DNA from: Hyphomicrobium_A sp044507625
GTDB lineage: Bacteria > Pseudomonadota > Alphaproteobacteria > Rhizobiales > Hyphomicrobiaceae
Reading direction: 5' to 3'
Length of the DNA: 64,000 nt
Assembly: GCA_044507625.1 (NCBI GenBank)
Contig: JBIQJE010000009.1
Span: forward strand, 1-64,000
Each line of letters starts with the position of its first letter. The first letter of the stretch is position 1. Of this stretch, positions 27,661 through 36,748 are shown in pieces. The translations under genes were made by a program, and so were the position numbers. The notes under the pieces were generated by a model. That model was not told where the DNA came from, made no database searches, and worked only from the letters and a program-made list of their open reading frames with translations.

Positions 27661-29013
27661 TCACTGATTGACGGCGACGGGTCCCTCGTCACCATCGAAC
27701 TCGAACCGCGACGGATCGAACGCCGGCCGGCCTTCGGTCTCGGCAATCCGCTGCGCGCGCCGCTTCAGCACCGGCAGCATCCTGTGCGCGAGCCAGATCG
27801 TGCGGCGCGTTGCCCCCGGATCGATGAGATGCGTCGTCGGGATCTTCAGCCCGCGGCAGCGCAGCACGTAGCCGATCGGCAGCTCCAGCTCGTCCTGCAT
27901 GGCGATCATCTCCGCATAGAGCTTTGCAGCCGGCGAGATGATGGTGCCGAAGCCGTTGCGCGGCTGGGCCCAGCCGATGATGTAAAGGTTCTTCACCGTA
28001 TCGGGGAACGCCCCGCCGTAGACCTGTACGACGCCGTCCTCGATGGGTACGAGGTTCTTCGACAGGAAGGGGAGCGAATTGTTGAAGCCCGTGGCTGCGA
28101 CGACGAGATCGTACTCGCCGACGCTGCCGTCGTTGAAATGCGCCTTCGTGCCTGAGAAGCGGACGACGTCCGTCCGCGGCTTGATGCGCCCCTGGCGCAG
28201 ATAGTTCAGCACGTCGGTGCCGAAGGCAGGGTGGCGTTCGAAGAGTTTATGGTCGGGCTTCGGCAAGCCGTAGCGGCGGTAATCGCCGATGAACACGCGC
28301 ACCAGCCCGCGCAGGATGAGGCGCTGCAGCGGCACCGGCAGCCCCCAGATCGGCAGGTCGGTCAGCGGCCGCCCAAACGCGGTCTTGGGCAGGAACCAGT
28401 AGCCCGAGCGCAGGCTCCAGTCGCAGGAAGCGCCGACCCGCGCCGCCTCGCACGCGATATCGCAGCCGGAATTTCCCCCGCCGATGACGAGCACGCGGCG
28501 GCCCTGGAGCTGCTTGGGCTCCTTGTAGTCCGAGGAATGAATAAAGCTGCCCGTGAAGCGGCCGCGATAGCGCGGCATGCGCTTGTCCCAGTGGTGGCCG
28601 TTGCAGACGACGACGCCCTTATAGATGCGCTCTTCGCCGTCCTCGAACGCCACCTTCCAGCTTTCATCCGCTAAAGGTACGGCGCGCACCACCTTGCGGC
28701 GAACCTCGATGCTGGAATCGAGGTCGCGGTCGTGCGCGAAGCTTTCGAGATAGCGCAGCACCTGTGTGCTGCTGGGAAAATCGGGGTAATGGGCCGGCAT
28801 TGGATAGTGCGTGTAGCCGGTAGATTTTTTCGAGGAGACGATGTGTACGCCCTGATAAACCCCGTGGCGCCACAATCCTCCGATGCCGTCGCTCGCATCC
28901 ACCTGGTCGAATTGGATGCCGCGCTGCTTCAGCGCATCGGCCATCGCTAAACCGATGGGCCCCGCGCCTATGACAAGCAGGCGGTCGGCTGTGATCGCGT
29001 TGCGACGCATCAC
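27661..29013 (-). CDS. Flavin-containing monooxygenase (FMO/BVMO type)
   Basis: This 450-residue flavoprotein has an FAD site VIGAGPIGLAMADAL at residues 14-28 and an NADPH site VIGGGNSGCDIACEA near 175. VVCNGHHWDKRMP and FIHSSDYKEP lie between, as in class B FMOs. ATGFNNSLPF is the third dinucleotide/ATG motif. The full FxGxxxHxxxW/F fingerprint is only partly visible (RGRFTGSFIHSSDY), so oxidation of N, S or a ketone substrate is likely but the type is not fixed. It stands alone. Confidence 0.85.
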   Translation of the reverse strand: MMRRNAITADRLLVIGAGPIGLAMADALKQRGIQFDQVDASDGIGGLWRHGVYQGVHIVSSKKSTGYTHYPMPAHYPDFPSSTQVLRYLESFAHDRDLDSSIEVRRKVVRAVPLADESWKVAFEDGEERIYKGVVVCNGHHWDKRMPRYRGRFTGSFIHSSDYKEPKQLQGRRVLVIGGGNSGCDIACEAARVGASCDWSLRSGYWFLPKTAFGRPLTDLPIWGLPVPLQRLILRGLVRVFIGDYRRYGLPKPDHKLFERHPAFGTDVLNYLRQGRIKPRTDVVRFSGTKAHFNDGSVGEYDLVVAATGFNNSLPFLSKNLVPIEDGVVQVYGGAFPDTVKNLYIIGWAQPRNGFGTIISPAAKLYAEMIAMQDELELPIGYVLRCRGLKIPTTHLIDPGATRRTIWLAHRMLPVLKRRAQRIAETEGRPAFDPSRFEFDGDEGPVAVNQ

Positions 29014-29171
29014 CTGTCCCGGGAATAAGCTTATGCGTGGAGACCTGAATTAGACCCAGACGTTGCGCCCGTCCACTGCGTCTTCACGCCCCTGTTCGTA
29101 TTACCGGTTGACAACGTCGAACGGGCGCCAAGGTCCCAACCCCGACGCCCGTTCGTGCATAAATTTATTGC

Positions 29172-29189
29172 AGGCGCGCAATAGCGCCT
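29172..29189 (-). terminator. Possible hairpin after ccrM
   Basis: AGGCGC/GCGCCT with a six-base loop lies about 18-35 bases downstream of the ccrM stop. It is followed by A/T-rich GCAATAAATTTAT instead of a clean U tract, so it is a weak terminator at best. Confidence 0.35.
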
Positions 29190-29206
29190 TGATTATTCAA
29201 CGGCAT

Positions 29207-30316
29207 TCACGCCGGGGCAGTGAGCCCGAGCTGCCGCTTTGCCTCCTCGCGGAGCAAATCGATCGGCTTCAGCTTGCCTTCCGCCTCGAAGTGCCAGTAG
29301 GTCCAGCCGTTGCAGGCGGTCTTGCCCTGCGCGATGGCGCCGAGGCGATGAATGGAGCCCTGATTGCCGCCCCAGGCGAGCGTGCCGTCCGCCTTCACCT
29401 CCGCTTTGACGCGCTTGCGTGAATCCAGCAGCGTCGATCCGGGCGAGAGCAGCCGCATTTCGACGATCTGGCCGAAAGGCACGCGCGGCTCGGCACGCTT
29501 GCTGCGCGCGGTTTCGAGCGCGGATGGCGGCAACGGCACGACGCGCTTGATGCGTTCCTCCGCGGCCTTCGCATAGTCCGGGTCGCGCTCGATGCCGATG
29601 AAGCGGCGGCCGAGCTGCTTTGCGACCGCACCCGTGGTCCCGGTGCCGAAAAACGGATCGAGGACGACGTCGCCCGGCCTTGTCGTTGCGAGCAGCACGC
29701 GCTGCAACAGGGCTTCCGGCTTCTGCGTCGGGTGCGCCTTGCGCCCGCCATCGTCCTTGAGACGCTCAGGGCCCGAGCAGATCGGGATCAGCCAGTCGGA
29801 GCGCATCTGCAAATCGTCGTTGAGCGCCTTGAGGCTTTCATAATTGAAGGTTGCCCGCGAGCGCTGATCGCGCGCGGCCCAGATCAGCGTCTCGTGCGCA
29901 TTGGTGAAACGCTTGCCGCGAAAGTTCGGCATCGGGTTCACCTTGCGCCAGATGACGTCGTTCTGGATCCAGTAGCCGAGGTCCTGCAACGCAACGCCGA
30001 GGCGGAAGATGTTGTGATAGGAGCCGATGACCCAGAGGGCGCCGTCCGGCTTCAGCACGCGGCGCGCTTCGGCGAGCCATGCGCGCGAGAACTTGTCGTA
30101 GTCGGCAAAGCTGGCGAACTTGTCCCACGCGTCGTCGACGCCGTCGACACGCGTATTGTTGGGACGCATGAGGTCGTTCGTGAGCTGCAGATTGTAAGGG
30201 GGGTCTGCGAAGACGAGATCGACGCTGGCGTCGGGGAGTTTTTTCAGAGCGGTGATGCAATCACCGACGATGACGCGATTGGCCGGAGCGGCCACGGGGG
30301 AACGACGCAGAACCAT
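29207..30316 (-). CDS. ccrM: Cell-cycle DNA adenine methyltransferase CcrM (GANTC)
   Basis: This 369-residue beta-class N6-adenine methyltransferase modifies GANTC and sets the methylation cycle of alphaproteobacteria. DPPYNLQL is at residues 38-45 (catalytic DPPY) and the SAM motif DPFFGTGTTG at 220-229, the order typical of the beta class. RFTNAHETLIWA and RKAHPTQKPEALL are CcrM signatures. The last ~90 residues (LLSPGSTLLDSRKRVKAEVK, TACNGWTYWHFE) form the C-terminal RAMA-like domain. The divergent 277-bp upstream region carries six GANTC sites within 142 bp. Confidence 0.97.
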   Translation of the reverse strand: MVLRRSPVAAPANRVIVGDCITALKKLPDASVDLVFADPPYNLQLTNDLMRPNNTRVDGVDDAWDKFASFADYDKFSRAWLAEARRVLKPDGALWVIGSYHNIFRLGVALQDLGYWIQNDVIWRKVNPMPNFRGKRFTNAHETLIWAARDQRSRATFNYESLKALNDDLQMRSDWLIPICSGPERLKDDGGRKAHPTQKPEALLQRVLLATTRPGDVVLDPFFGTGTTGAVAKQLGRRFIGIERDPDYAKAAEERIKRVVPLPPSALETARSKRAEPRVPFGQIVEMRLLSPGSTLLDSRKRVKAEVKADGTLAWGGNQGSIHRLGAIAQGKTACNGWTYWHFEAEGKLKPIDLLREEAKRQLGLTAPA

Positions 30317-30354
30317 TGGGACGCAACTCTCGCAAACAGACTTCGAACACGGGG

Positions 30355-30496
30355 GAATCCGCGCTCCGGAGAGCCCGGAGCCAAGGGGAGTCTAGCGGCG
30401 CGCGGAGTCCCTTGGCCAGCAATTTATCGGTTGCCGATGCAGAGGCGAGTCTAATCAAGCACTTGGACTCGTTGGAAATCTATACAACCGGGAGTC
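30355..30496. promoter_or_regulatory. Cluster of six GANTC sites between ccrM and a patatin gene
   Basis: GANTC occurs at 30355-30359, 30388-30392, 30405-30409, 30447-30451, 30466-30470 and 30492-30496. Random expectation in 142 bp is about 0.6. In Caulobacter the ccrM promoter is sensitive to methylation at GANTC, with GcrA and CtrA involved. The sites here suggest the same feedback on ccrM, on the patatin gene, or on both (inference). Confidence 0.6.
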
Positions 30497-30593
30497 CGGC
30501 TGCGCGAAATCGGCCGCAAGCGATTGCGCATCTTCGCGGTGCGTTAAGTGAAGATCGGCGAAAAGGTAGCGTCCCGTATCGGAGAGCCAGAAC

Positions 30594-31667
30594 ATGCAAC
30601 GCCGAAACTTCCTCAAGGTATCTGCGCTTGCGCCCATGGCCGCCGCGCTCGGCTCCGCGCCAGCCTCTGCTGCCGCCGATACGCAACGTCTTGCGCAGTT
30701 GGCCGATGAATTGGATGCGCGCCTCTTCTCCGACGGTCTGGCAGTGCCTCTCGCCGCGACCCACACGCCCTCGCCGCTCGCATCGGGGCTCGATCGCACG
30801 CTGGTTCTCGGCGGGGGCGGCGAATGGTACGTCGCCTGGTATTGCGGCTTCTTCCATGGGCTGCTCGAGCAGGGGATCGACGCCTCGGTCTTGGCCGAGA
30901 TGATCGTTGGAACTTCGGCGGGATCGTACGCGGGCTCCTCGATGGCCAGCGGTCATTTCCACCGACTACGCGACGAGTTCGATTTCTTCGGGCACTTCCC
31001 CGGTCTCTTCGCGCGTCTTGCCCCGGTGAGCGATCCCAACGCGAGCCAGCAGCGGGCACAGAAGATCAACGCCGCCGCGAAGGACGGCTCGCGTGCCACG
31101 CGGCAGATCATCGGCCATGCCGCGCTGGCCGCCGACAATCACCTCAACGGATCGGCGGTCGAGCGCGTCGCGGCATTTCTCACCGGCGACAGCAAAACCG
31201 GCTGGCCGGCAGCGAAGATGCATACCACCGCCGTCGACTGTTACACCGGCGAGCGGGTCGTCGTCTCACAGGTATCCGCGCGCAGAAACGGCATCCCGCT
31301 CGCCCATGGCGCCGCGGCGAGTTCGTCGCTGCCGGGTGTGATGGGCCCGACGCTGCTCGGTCAACGCTACTGCATGGACGGCGGCATGTGCTCCAACCCG
31401 GCGCACGTCGATCTCGTCGCCGGCGCGAAGCGTGCACTGATCATCACGCTGAACGACGGCCTGAAGCCGCCGTTCCTCACCGGCATTCCCCATCCCATCG
31501 CTGAGAACATCCGGCAGATCGAAGCGGTCGGGACCAAGACGCTATGGATCAAGGCCGACCCGCCGGACGTCAATCTGCTCGACCCGAAGCAGATTTCGCC
31601 GGCAATTCGCATTGGATACGACCGCGCAAAGCGCGAGGCCGAGGCGATCAAGGCCTTCTGGGCGTAA
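30594..31667 (+). CDS. Patatin-like phospholipase, predicted Tat substrate
   Basis: This 357-residue protein begins MQRRNFLKVSALAPM, a clean twin-arginine signal (RRNFLK), so it is probably exported folded. The patatin-like domain has oxyanion loop GGGGEWYVAW, nucleophile elbow GTSAGS (Ser in G-x-S-x-G) near residue 106 and catalytic DGG in CMDGGMCSNP. A GGGxR/K-type loop is replaced by GGGGE, a minor change from GGGxxG. The substrate (lipid or thioester) is unknown. It is divergent from ccrM and shares the GANTC-rich intergenic region. Confidence 0.88.
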   Translation: MQRRNFLKVSALAPMAAALGSAPASAAADTQRLAQLADELDARLFSDGLAVPLAATHTPSPLASGLDRTLVLGGGGEWYVAWYCGFFHGLLEQGIDASVLAEMIVGTSAGSYAGSSMASGHFHRLRDEFDFFGHFPGLFARLAPVSDPNASQQRAQKINAAAKDGSRATRQIIGHAALAADNHLNGSAVERVAAFLTGDSKTGWPAAKMHTTAVDCYTGERVVVSQVSARRNGIPLAHGAAASSSLPGVMGPTLLGQRYCMDGGMCSNPAHVDLVAGAKRALIITLNDGLKPPFLTGIPHPIAENIRQIEAVGTKTLWIKADPPDVNLLDPKQISPAIRIGYDRAKREAEAIKAFWA

Positions 31668-31703
31668 TCCCTGTGACGGCTTTGCACGGGTGGAGAAGGC
31701 CGC

Positions 31704-32372
31704 CTACGCGACCTCTTCTTCCGCAACGTCTGCGGGGATGAGGCCAAGCGCCAGCTGCACCGCGCGGAACGAGCGGCGATGGTGCACCGTCACGCCGAGC
31801 CGCTTGATCGCGGCGTGATGCTCAGCCGTGCCGTAGCCCTTGTGGCGCTCGAAGCCGTATTCGGGATGCAGCCCGCCGAGCTTCACCATCATGCGGTCGC
31901 GCGTGACCTTGGCGATGATCGAAGCCGCGGCGATGGAGAGGCAGCGCGCATCGCCCTTCACCACCGTTCGCGACGAGCATTTGAGCTTCGGCGCGCGATT
32001 GCCGTCGATGACTGCGAGCTTCGGCGTTTGCGGGAGCTGCGAAATGGCCTGCGCCATCGCCCACATGGTGGCATGCAGGATGTTGATCCTGTCGATCATC
32101 TCCACGTCCGCAACGCCGACGCCGATGATGGCCGTCGCGCGGATGCGCCCGTAGAGCACTTCGCGCGTTTCGGGATCGAGCACCTTGGAATCGTCTATGC
32201 CGTCGGGGATGCGCTCGGGATCGAGGATGACGGCCGCGGCAACCACCGGGCCTGCCAGCGGGCCCCGGCCCGCCTCGTCGACACCGGCAATCGGGCCGCC
32301 GTGCAGCTGCAGTTCGGCCGCCTCCAGCTCGAAGGTCGGTCGCGGTCTAAGCTCGGCGGTCGCGTTCCCCAT
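31704..32372 (-). CDS. rnhB: Ribonuclease HII
   Basis: This 222-residue RNase HII removes ribonucleotides and RNA from RNA-DNA hybrids. IAGVDEAGRGPLAGPVVAAA has the first Asp-Glu pair, DDSKVLDP follows, and the third and fourth acids are in AVIDGNR and SIAAASIIAKVTRDRMM. HKGYGTAEHHAAI completes the signature. ATG 32372 is preferred; an in-frame TTG at 32402 would add ten residues. A radical SAM gene lies immediately upstream on the same strand. Confidence 0.95.
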   Translation of the reverse strand: MGNATAELRPRPTFELEAAELQLHGGPIAGVDEAGRGPLAGPVVAAAVILDPERIPDGIDDSKVLDPETREVLYGRIRATAIIGVGVADVEMIDRINILHATMWAMAQAISQLPQTPKLAVIDGNRAPKLKCSSRTVVKGDARCLSIAAASIIAKVTRDRMMVKLGGLHPEYGFERHKGYGTAEHHAAIKRLGVTVHHRRSFRAVQLALGLIPADVAEEEVA

Positions 32373-32438
32373 CGGGGGAAGTTCCGCCGCCCCGGTCCGC
32401 AAGTCAAAGAGACTTGCGCTTCAGCCTGAGGAAAACTC

Positions 32439-33584
32439 TCAGAAAAGCGGCATTTGTTGCCCCTGGAGCACGGGCCGGCGGAAGAGGTCGGTGCGCAATT
32501 CCGAGCGGTCGGTGTTGAGGCCGAGGCGTTTGACCGCCAGGCGGAAGCGCATTCCGATCTGCTCCGCATAGGGCCCCGACCCGCGCTGCCGGATGCCGAA
32601 TTCGGATGTGTAGTCGCGGCCGCCGTGCATCCCTTGCACGAGGTGCATGACCCGGTCCGACCGGTCCGGGAACTCCGATGCCAGCCATTCGCGGAAGAGC
32701 GCCGCGATCTCCAGCGGCAGCCGCAGCATCACGTAGCCCGCTGAGCGCGCGCCCGCCGCCTTTGCCGCCTCGAGGATCCGTTCGATCTCCGGATCGGTGA
32801 GCCCGGGGATGATCGGCGCCACCATGACGGTCGTCGGGATGCCCGCTTCGGCGAGCTGGCGCACGGCGTCCAGCCGCCGTTGCGGGGTCGGCGCCCGCGG
32901 CTCCATCGCCCGCGCGATCTTTGGATCGAGGGTCGTCACCGAGATGCACGCGCGAACGAGATGGCGTTCCGCCATACGCTGAAGGATGTCGATGTCGCGC
33001 GTAATCAAAGCCGACTTGGTGACGATGCCGACGGGATGATTGGTCCGGTCCAGCACCTCCAGCACCGAGCGCATGACGCGCCGCTCCCGCTCGATCGGCT
33101 GATAGGGATCGGTGTTGGTGCCGATCGCCATGCATGCGGGTGTATAGCGTGGGTTCGAAAGCTCCTTCTCCAGCAGCGCCGCAGCGTTGGTGCGCGCATA
33201 GAGTTTCGTTTCGAAGTCGAGCCCTGCCGAATGGCCGAGGAAGCAGTGCGTCGGCCGCGCGAAGCAATAGATGCAGCCGTGCTCGCAGCCGCGATAGGGG
33301 TTGATCGAGCGATCGAATGAAATGTCGGGACTGTCGTTGCGTGTGATGATGGTGCGTGCAGGATCGTCGAATACCGTCGTCTTGAAGGCGTCGAGGTCGG
33401 CAAGCCCCTCCCAGCCATCGTCAAATGCTTCCCGGCGCTCCTCTTCGAAACGGCCCGTATGGTTGGAGCGCGCGCCGCGCCCGCGCCGTCGCTCGTCCTC
33501 GACGAGGCCGCCGGGTGTCGCAACGGGCTTCGGGAACGCTTTTTGCTGCCGTGCCAAATTGTTCTCCGCTTGCTCGGCCGGCAT
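32439..33584 (-). CDS. Radical SAM protein, PA0069/spore-photoproduct-lyase-like family
   Basis: This 381-residue protein has a radical SAM cluster motif CEHGCIYC (C-x3-C-x2-C variant) in NPYRGCEHGCIYCFARPTH, split from FDRSI. GTNTDPYQPIERERRVM and KSALITRDIDIL are conserved in the PA0069 subfamily. This family is distinct from photolyase repair and its chemistry is not established. ATG 33584 is chosen; a GTG at 33596 is also possible. It is probably co-transcribed with rnhB. Confidence 0.88.
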   Translation of the reverse strand: MPAEQAENNLARQQKAFPKPVATPGGLVEDERRRGRGARSNHTGRFEEERREAFDDGWEGLADLDAFKTTVFDDPARTIITRNDSPDISFDRSINPYRGCEHGCIYCFARPTHCFLGHSAGLDFETKLYARTNAAALLEKELSNPRYTPACMAIGTNTDPYQPIERERRVMRSVLEVLDRTNHPVGIVTKSALITRDIDILQRMAERHLVRACISVTTLDPKIARAMEPRAPTPQRRLDAVRQLAEAGIPTTVMVAPIIPGLTDPEIERILEAAKAAGARSAGYVMLRLPLEIAALFREWLASEFPDRSDRVMHLVQGMHGGRDYTSEFGIRQRGSGPYAEQIGMRFRLAVKRLGLNTDRSELRTDLFRRPVLQGQQMPLF

Positions 33585-34285
33585 GGGCTGGCGCACACAC
33601 GCGACCTTCGCCAGGGCTGAACCCTAGCACCCCATCCAGAACAAAACAAGAACAATAATCAATGCGGCGCCGGCCTCGGCCGCCCGGAACGCGGCAATCG
33701 CCGTTGAGTCAGGAACCCGCCGGAGGGGCTGCTCAGCGCGGCTGCCGGGGGGACTTTTCTCTGACCTGCCGGCACGCCGCTTCGGCACCCCGCAGCGCCG
33801 CCGCCGCAGCAAATTCCTCGGCGGTCGTAATTTCGCCGCCAGAGTTCGATGTTTTTGTCCTGGATCAGCGCTTTACGGGGGTGAAAGCTGTGACCGCCAC
33901 TTCGGTTCAGGTCATGTTCGCGGGCTTTGCCTCCGTGACGCCGTCACCGGGCGCCAAGGACGCCGATGCGGCTCTCGCGTCGGCCCCGGGTGTCCACCGG
34001 CACGGCAAAGACGATACGGCGAAAAGGAACCCGGAGACGCCGCTCACCGTGAGCCGCATACCGGTCAAGATGCAGCTTCGGTTCCCGGCGCCGCCCGTCG
34101 GACGCGTCTCTTCGTTCGAGGTTTTTTCCAAGGCAGCGCAGAGCGAGACGCGGCGCCATCGCCGCGCCGGAGCGCTGTTAGCAACGTTTGGGATTTTGAC
34201 GGTTTTCGCGCCGCGCGGAGCGGACATTCGTATTTGACAGTGGTAGGTATGCATCGCTCAGGTGAGTACGCAGGGGGTCACTTCC
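33585..34285. other. 701-bp region with no convincing gene
   Basis: An open frame on the plus strand (33662-34237, 191 codons) and one on the minus strand (33907-34254) both exist. Neither protein shows a known domain, and both are Pro/Ala/Arg-rich like antisense frames of high-GC DNA. Part of the plus frame (33881-34130) has fairly high third-position GC, so a small gene or decayed remnant is possible. A promoter for the downstream gene is expected near 34200-34280. Confidence 0.4.
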
Positions 34286-34996
34286 ATGGCGCAGACGCAG
34301 GTGCAGTTCACGCCCGTTCAGGTTCTCCAGGCCGCAAAGCGCGCCGAGGCCGAGGGCAAGATGGACTATGCCCTACAATTCTATCGCCACCTCGTGGAGC
34401 AGCATGGGAATTCGCCTGAAGCCCAGGCAGCGCGCGAGGGGCTCTTCCGCATCGCCGAGTGGCGTTGGGGGGAAGCACGCGTCACCCACGGCCGGGAAGC
34501 CGGCAGCCAGGGCGCGGCCAATCCGCAGGGTGGACAGCCGCAGGCGCAGCAGCAGAGGCCTGCGCCGGGTCCGGCTCAAGCCCACGGCGATCAGCGCGCC
34601 TACCACGCTGCCGGCTCGGACAATGCTTCCGAGGAGTATCACGCAGAGGCGGCGGGCGCGCTGCCGCAGATCGTTTCCCGCCGTCGCGCCGGGACGGAGC
34701 GGCCCTCGTACGAGCCCCGTTTCCGCATCGCTCAGCTGGCAGCGCACACGCTCAGCGGCATCGGCTGGCTGACGCTGCTGACCGGTATCATCGGCGTCAT
34801 CGCGGCCGTGGCGGGCCTCGTCACCGAGCTTTCGGCGGCGGTCATGGGGCTGCCGCTGGGCGTGCTGATCGGCGTGCCGTTCGTGGTGATCGGCCTTGCG
34901 CTCGCCGTTGGCGGTCAGGTCGCCTCCGCCATCTTCGACGGCACCAACGCCGCGCTCGAACGGGCAGCCGTTGCGCGCGCTCAGGCGGGCTACTGA
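34286..34996 (+). CDS. Membrane protein with N-terminal TPR-like helix pair, function unknown
   Basis: This 236-residue protein starts with a TPR-like stretch (AAKRAEAEGKMDYALQFYRHLVEQ). A long polar Gln/Pro/Gly-rich linker follows. Two C-terminal transmembrane segments (IGWLTLLTGIIGVIAAVAGLV and PLGVLIGVPFVVIGLALAVGG, written here in pieces) end with a short tail. ATG 34286 is preferred to 34262 because GGGGG lies 9 bases upstream. It looks like an anchor or docking protein; no family assigned. It stands alone and is convergent with moaB. Confidence 0.7.
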   Translation: MAQTQVQFTPVQVLQAAKRAEAEGKMDYALQFYRHLVEQHGNSPEAQAAREGLFRIAEWRWGEARVTHGREAGSQGAANPQGGQPQAQQQRPAPGPAQAHGDQRAYHAAGSDNASEEYHAEAAGALPQIVSRRRAGTERPSYEPRFRIAQLAAHTLSGIGWLTLLTGIIGVIAAVAGLVTELSAAVMGLPLGVLIGVPFVVIGLALAVGGQVASAIFDGTNAALERAAVARAQAGY

Positions 34997-35058
34997 GCGC
35001 CGGCTCACCCGGTCATTCGCGCGAACGATCCGGCCACGGCATGGGCGAACGGCCGGCG

Positions 35059-35601
35059 CTAGCCCTTCGTCTCCTTCATGCGGGGCATGATGTCGACGAG
35101 GTTGCAGGGCCGGTGGCGGCTGTCGAGCTGGTATTTGAGAATGCCGTTCCACGCGTCCCGGCATGCGCCCGGCGATCCCGGCAGGCAGAAGATATACGTG
35201 CCGTTCGCAGTGCCGCCGCAGGCACGCGACTGGATCGTCGATGTCCCCACGCTCTGGAACGAGAGCATGTGAAAGACGACCGAGAAGCCCTCGATCTCTT
35301 TTTCGAAAAGCGGGCGCACGGCGTCGGGCGTCACGTCCCGTCCGGTGAAGCCGGTGCCGCCCGTCGTAATGACGGCGTCTATGTCCGGATCGGCGATCCA
35401 GCTCTTCACGAGCGCGCGGATCTTTTCCACGTCGTCCGTGATGATCTCGCGCTGCGCCAGCGTATGCCCCGCGGTTCCGATCAACTCCTCCAGCGTGTCA
35501 CCCGATTTGTCGGAGCCCCGGTCGCGCGTGTCCGAAACGGTCAGCGTTGCGATGCGCAGCGGCCGGAAGGCGATGCTTTCGTCGATCCTTGAAATGGACA
35601 T
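35059..35601 (-). CDS. moaB: Molybdenum cofactor biosynthesis protein B
   Basis: This 180-residue protein adenylates molybdopterin or assists that step of Moco synthesis. It has ATLTVSDTRDRGSDKSGDTL, VITTGGTGFTGRDVTPDAV (the GGTG loop) and IFCLPGSPGACRDAWNGIL, all standard MoaB/MogA fold. The length matches. No other moa gene lies in the window. It precedes a uracil-DNA glycosylase gene on the same strand. Confidence 0.95.
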   Translation of the reverse strand: MSISRIDESIAFRPLRIATLTVSDTRDRGSDKSGDTLEELIGTAGHTLAQREIITDDVEKIRALVKSWIADPDIDAVITTGGTGFTGRDVTPDAVRPLFEKEIEGFSVVFHMLSFQSVGTSTIQSRACGGTANGTYIFCLPGSPGACRDAWNGILKYQLDSRHRPCNLVDIMPRMKETKG

Positions 35602-35631
35602 GACAGCCCTTTGCGTTGAATGGAATGAGGC

Positions 35632-36576
35632 TCAGGCCTTCAGTGCCGCCTTCACGGCAAGCAGGTCGCGCCAAGCCATGCCTTTGGCGGCGGGCGTGCG
35701 CAGCAGGTAGGCGGGATGCAGCGTAGCCATGGCCTTTACCGGCTCTCCGCCCACATCCAGCGTACGCCACTTGCCCCTGAGACGCATGATCCCCTCCGGC
35801 ACATCGAACAGCTGCTTCGCCGCCGAGCCGCCGAGCGCCAGCACCACCCTCGGCGCGACGAGCGCGATCTGCCGCTCGAGAAACGGCCGGCAGGCGAGAG
35901 CTTCCTGCGGCGTCGGCGTGCGGTTCCCCGGCGGGCGCCAATAGACGATATTGGTGATGTGGACGTTGGCTTCGCCCATGTCGATGGCGGCGAGCATCCG
36001 GTCGAGAAGCTGCCCGGCGCGGCCGACGAACGGCTTGCCTTCGAGGTCTTCATCGCGCCCCGGTGCCTCGCCGACGATGAGCAGCGGTGCCCGCTCCGCG
36101 CCGCGGTAGAAGCACAGGTTCTTGGCGGTCGCCTTTAGACCGCAGCCGTCGAAAGTGGAGAGCGCGGCACCGAGATCGGCGAGGGTGCGCACGCTCGACA
36201 GATTGACGCGGGGCTCGAGCGCCAAAGGTGCCGCAGGCGCACCGGAGAACTGCCGCGCCGGCGGCGTCTGGTGCATGGGACGCGCCGCGGGGGATGCGGG
36301 AACGTATCCTTGACGTGGAGCGGCGGCGGCAGGCGGCGAGCCCGGGGCCGGCGCGCGCTGGTGAGTGGAGCTTGCCGCCGCACCAGAGGCGCTGTCCGCG
36401 CTCGTCGGCATGGAAAAGCCGCTTCCGGGCGCCGTCTCGCCGCGCGCCATCCAGTCGACGGGTTCTTCCGCAAGCGCCGCATCGACACCCATCGCCGCAT
36501 ACCAGGCGAGGATGCGCCCCGCAGCGCGGCGAGCGGCCATCCCAGGTGTTTTGTCGGAAGCGCTGTCAGAACCCAT
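35632..36576 (-). CDS. udg: Uracil-DNA glycosylase, Fe-S family 4/5 type
   Basis: This 314-residue protein removes uracil from DNA. The glycosylase domain begins near residue 120: LLIVGEAPGRDEDLEGKPFV, GRAGQLLDRML, NIVYWRPPGNRTPTPQEALAC, VVLALGGSAAKQL and ATLHPAYLLR (H-P-S/A loop). The N-terminal 110 residues are a Pro/Ala linker. The FeS ligands are not all obvious: CGLKATAKNLC resembles the alphaproteobacterial variant with fewer Cys. ATG 36576 gives the conserved start ARRAAGRILAWYAAMG, so the longer upstream frame is rejected. It is divergent from ETF-QO. Confidence 0.88.
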   Translation of the reverse strand: MGSDSASDKTPGMAARRAAGRILAWYAAMGVDAALAEEPVDWMARGETAPGSGFSMPTSADSASGAAASSTHQRAPAPGSPPAAAAPRQGYVPASPAARPMHQTPPARQFSGAPAAPLALEPRVNLSSVRTLADLGAALSTFDGCGLKATAKNLCFYRGAERAPLLIVGEAPGRDEDLEGKPFVGRAGQLLDRMLAAIDMGEANVHITNIVYWRPPGNRTPTPQEALACRPFLERQIALVAPRVVLALGGSAAKQLFDVPEGIMRLRGKWRTLDVGGEPVKAMATLHPAYLLRTPAAKGMAWRDLLAVKAALKA

Positions 36577-36748
36577 GGCGCAGCACCATATAGTGCTGCA
36601 CGGCCCGCTCAATAGCGCGCGCGCCGTCACATCTCCCATCATCGGCCCCGAATTGCGGCCCCGCGGCGCTTGACGCTGCCGCCCCGGGAGACCTACGACC
36701 ACTTTAGAGACATTAGAAGCTTTCGCGCGACACGAGGTGACACGGAAG

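Noticed and set aside
33662..34237. A 191-residue hypothetical protein
   Set aside because: No domain, signal peptide or clear ribosome site. It is as likely a chance frame as a gene, so I list the region only.
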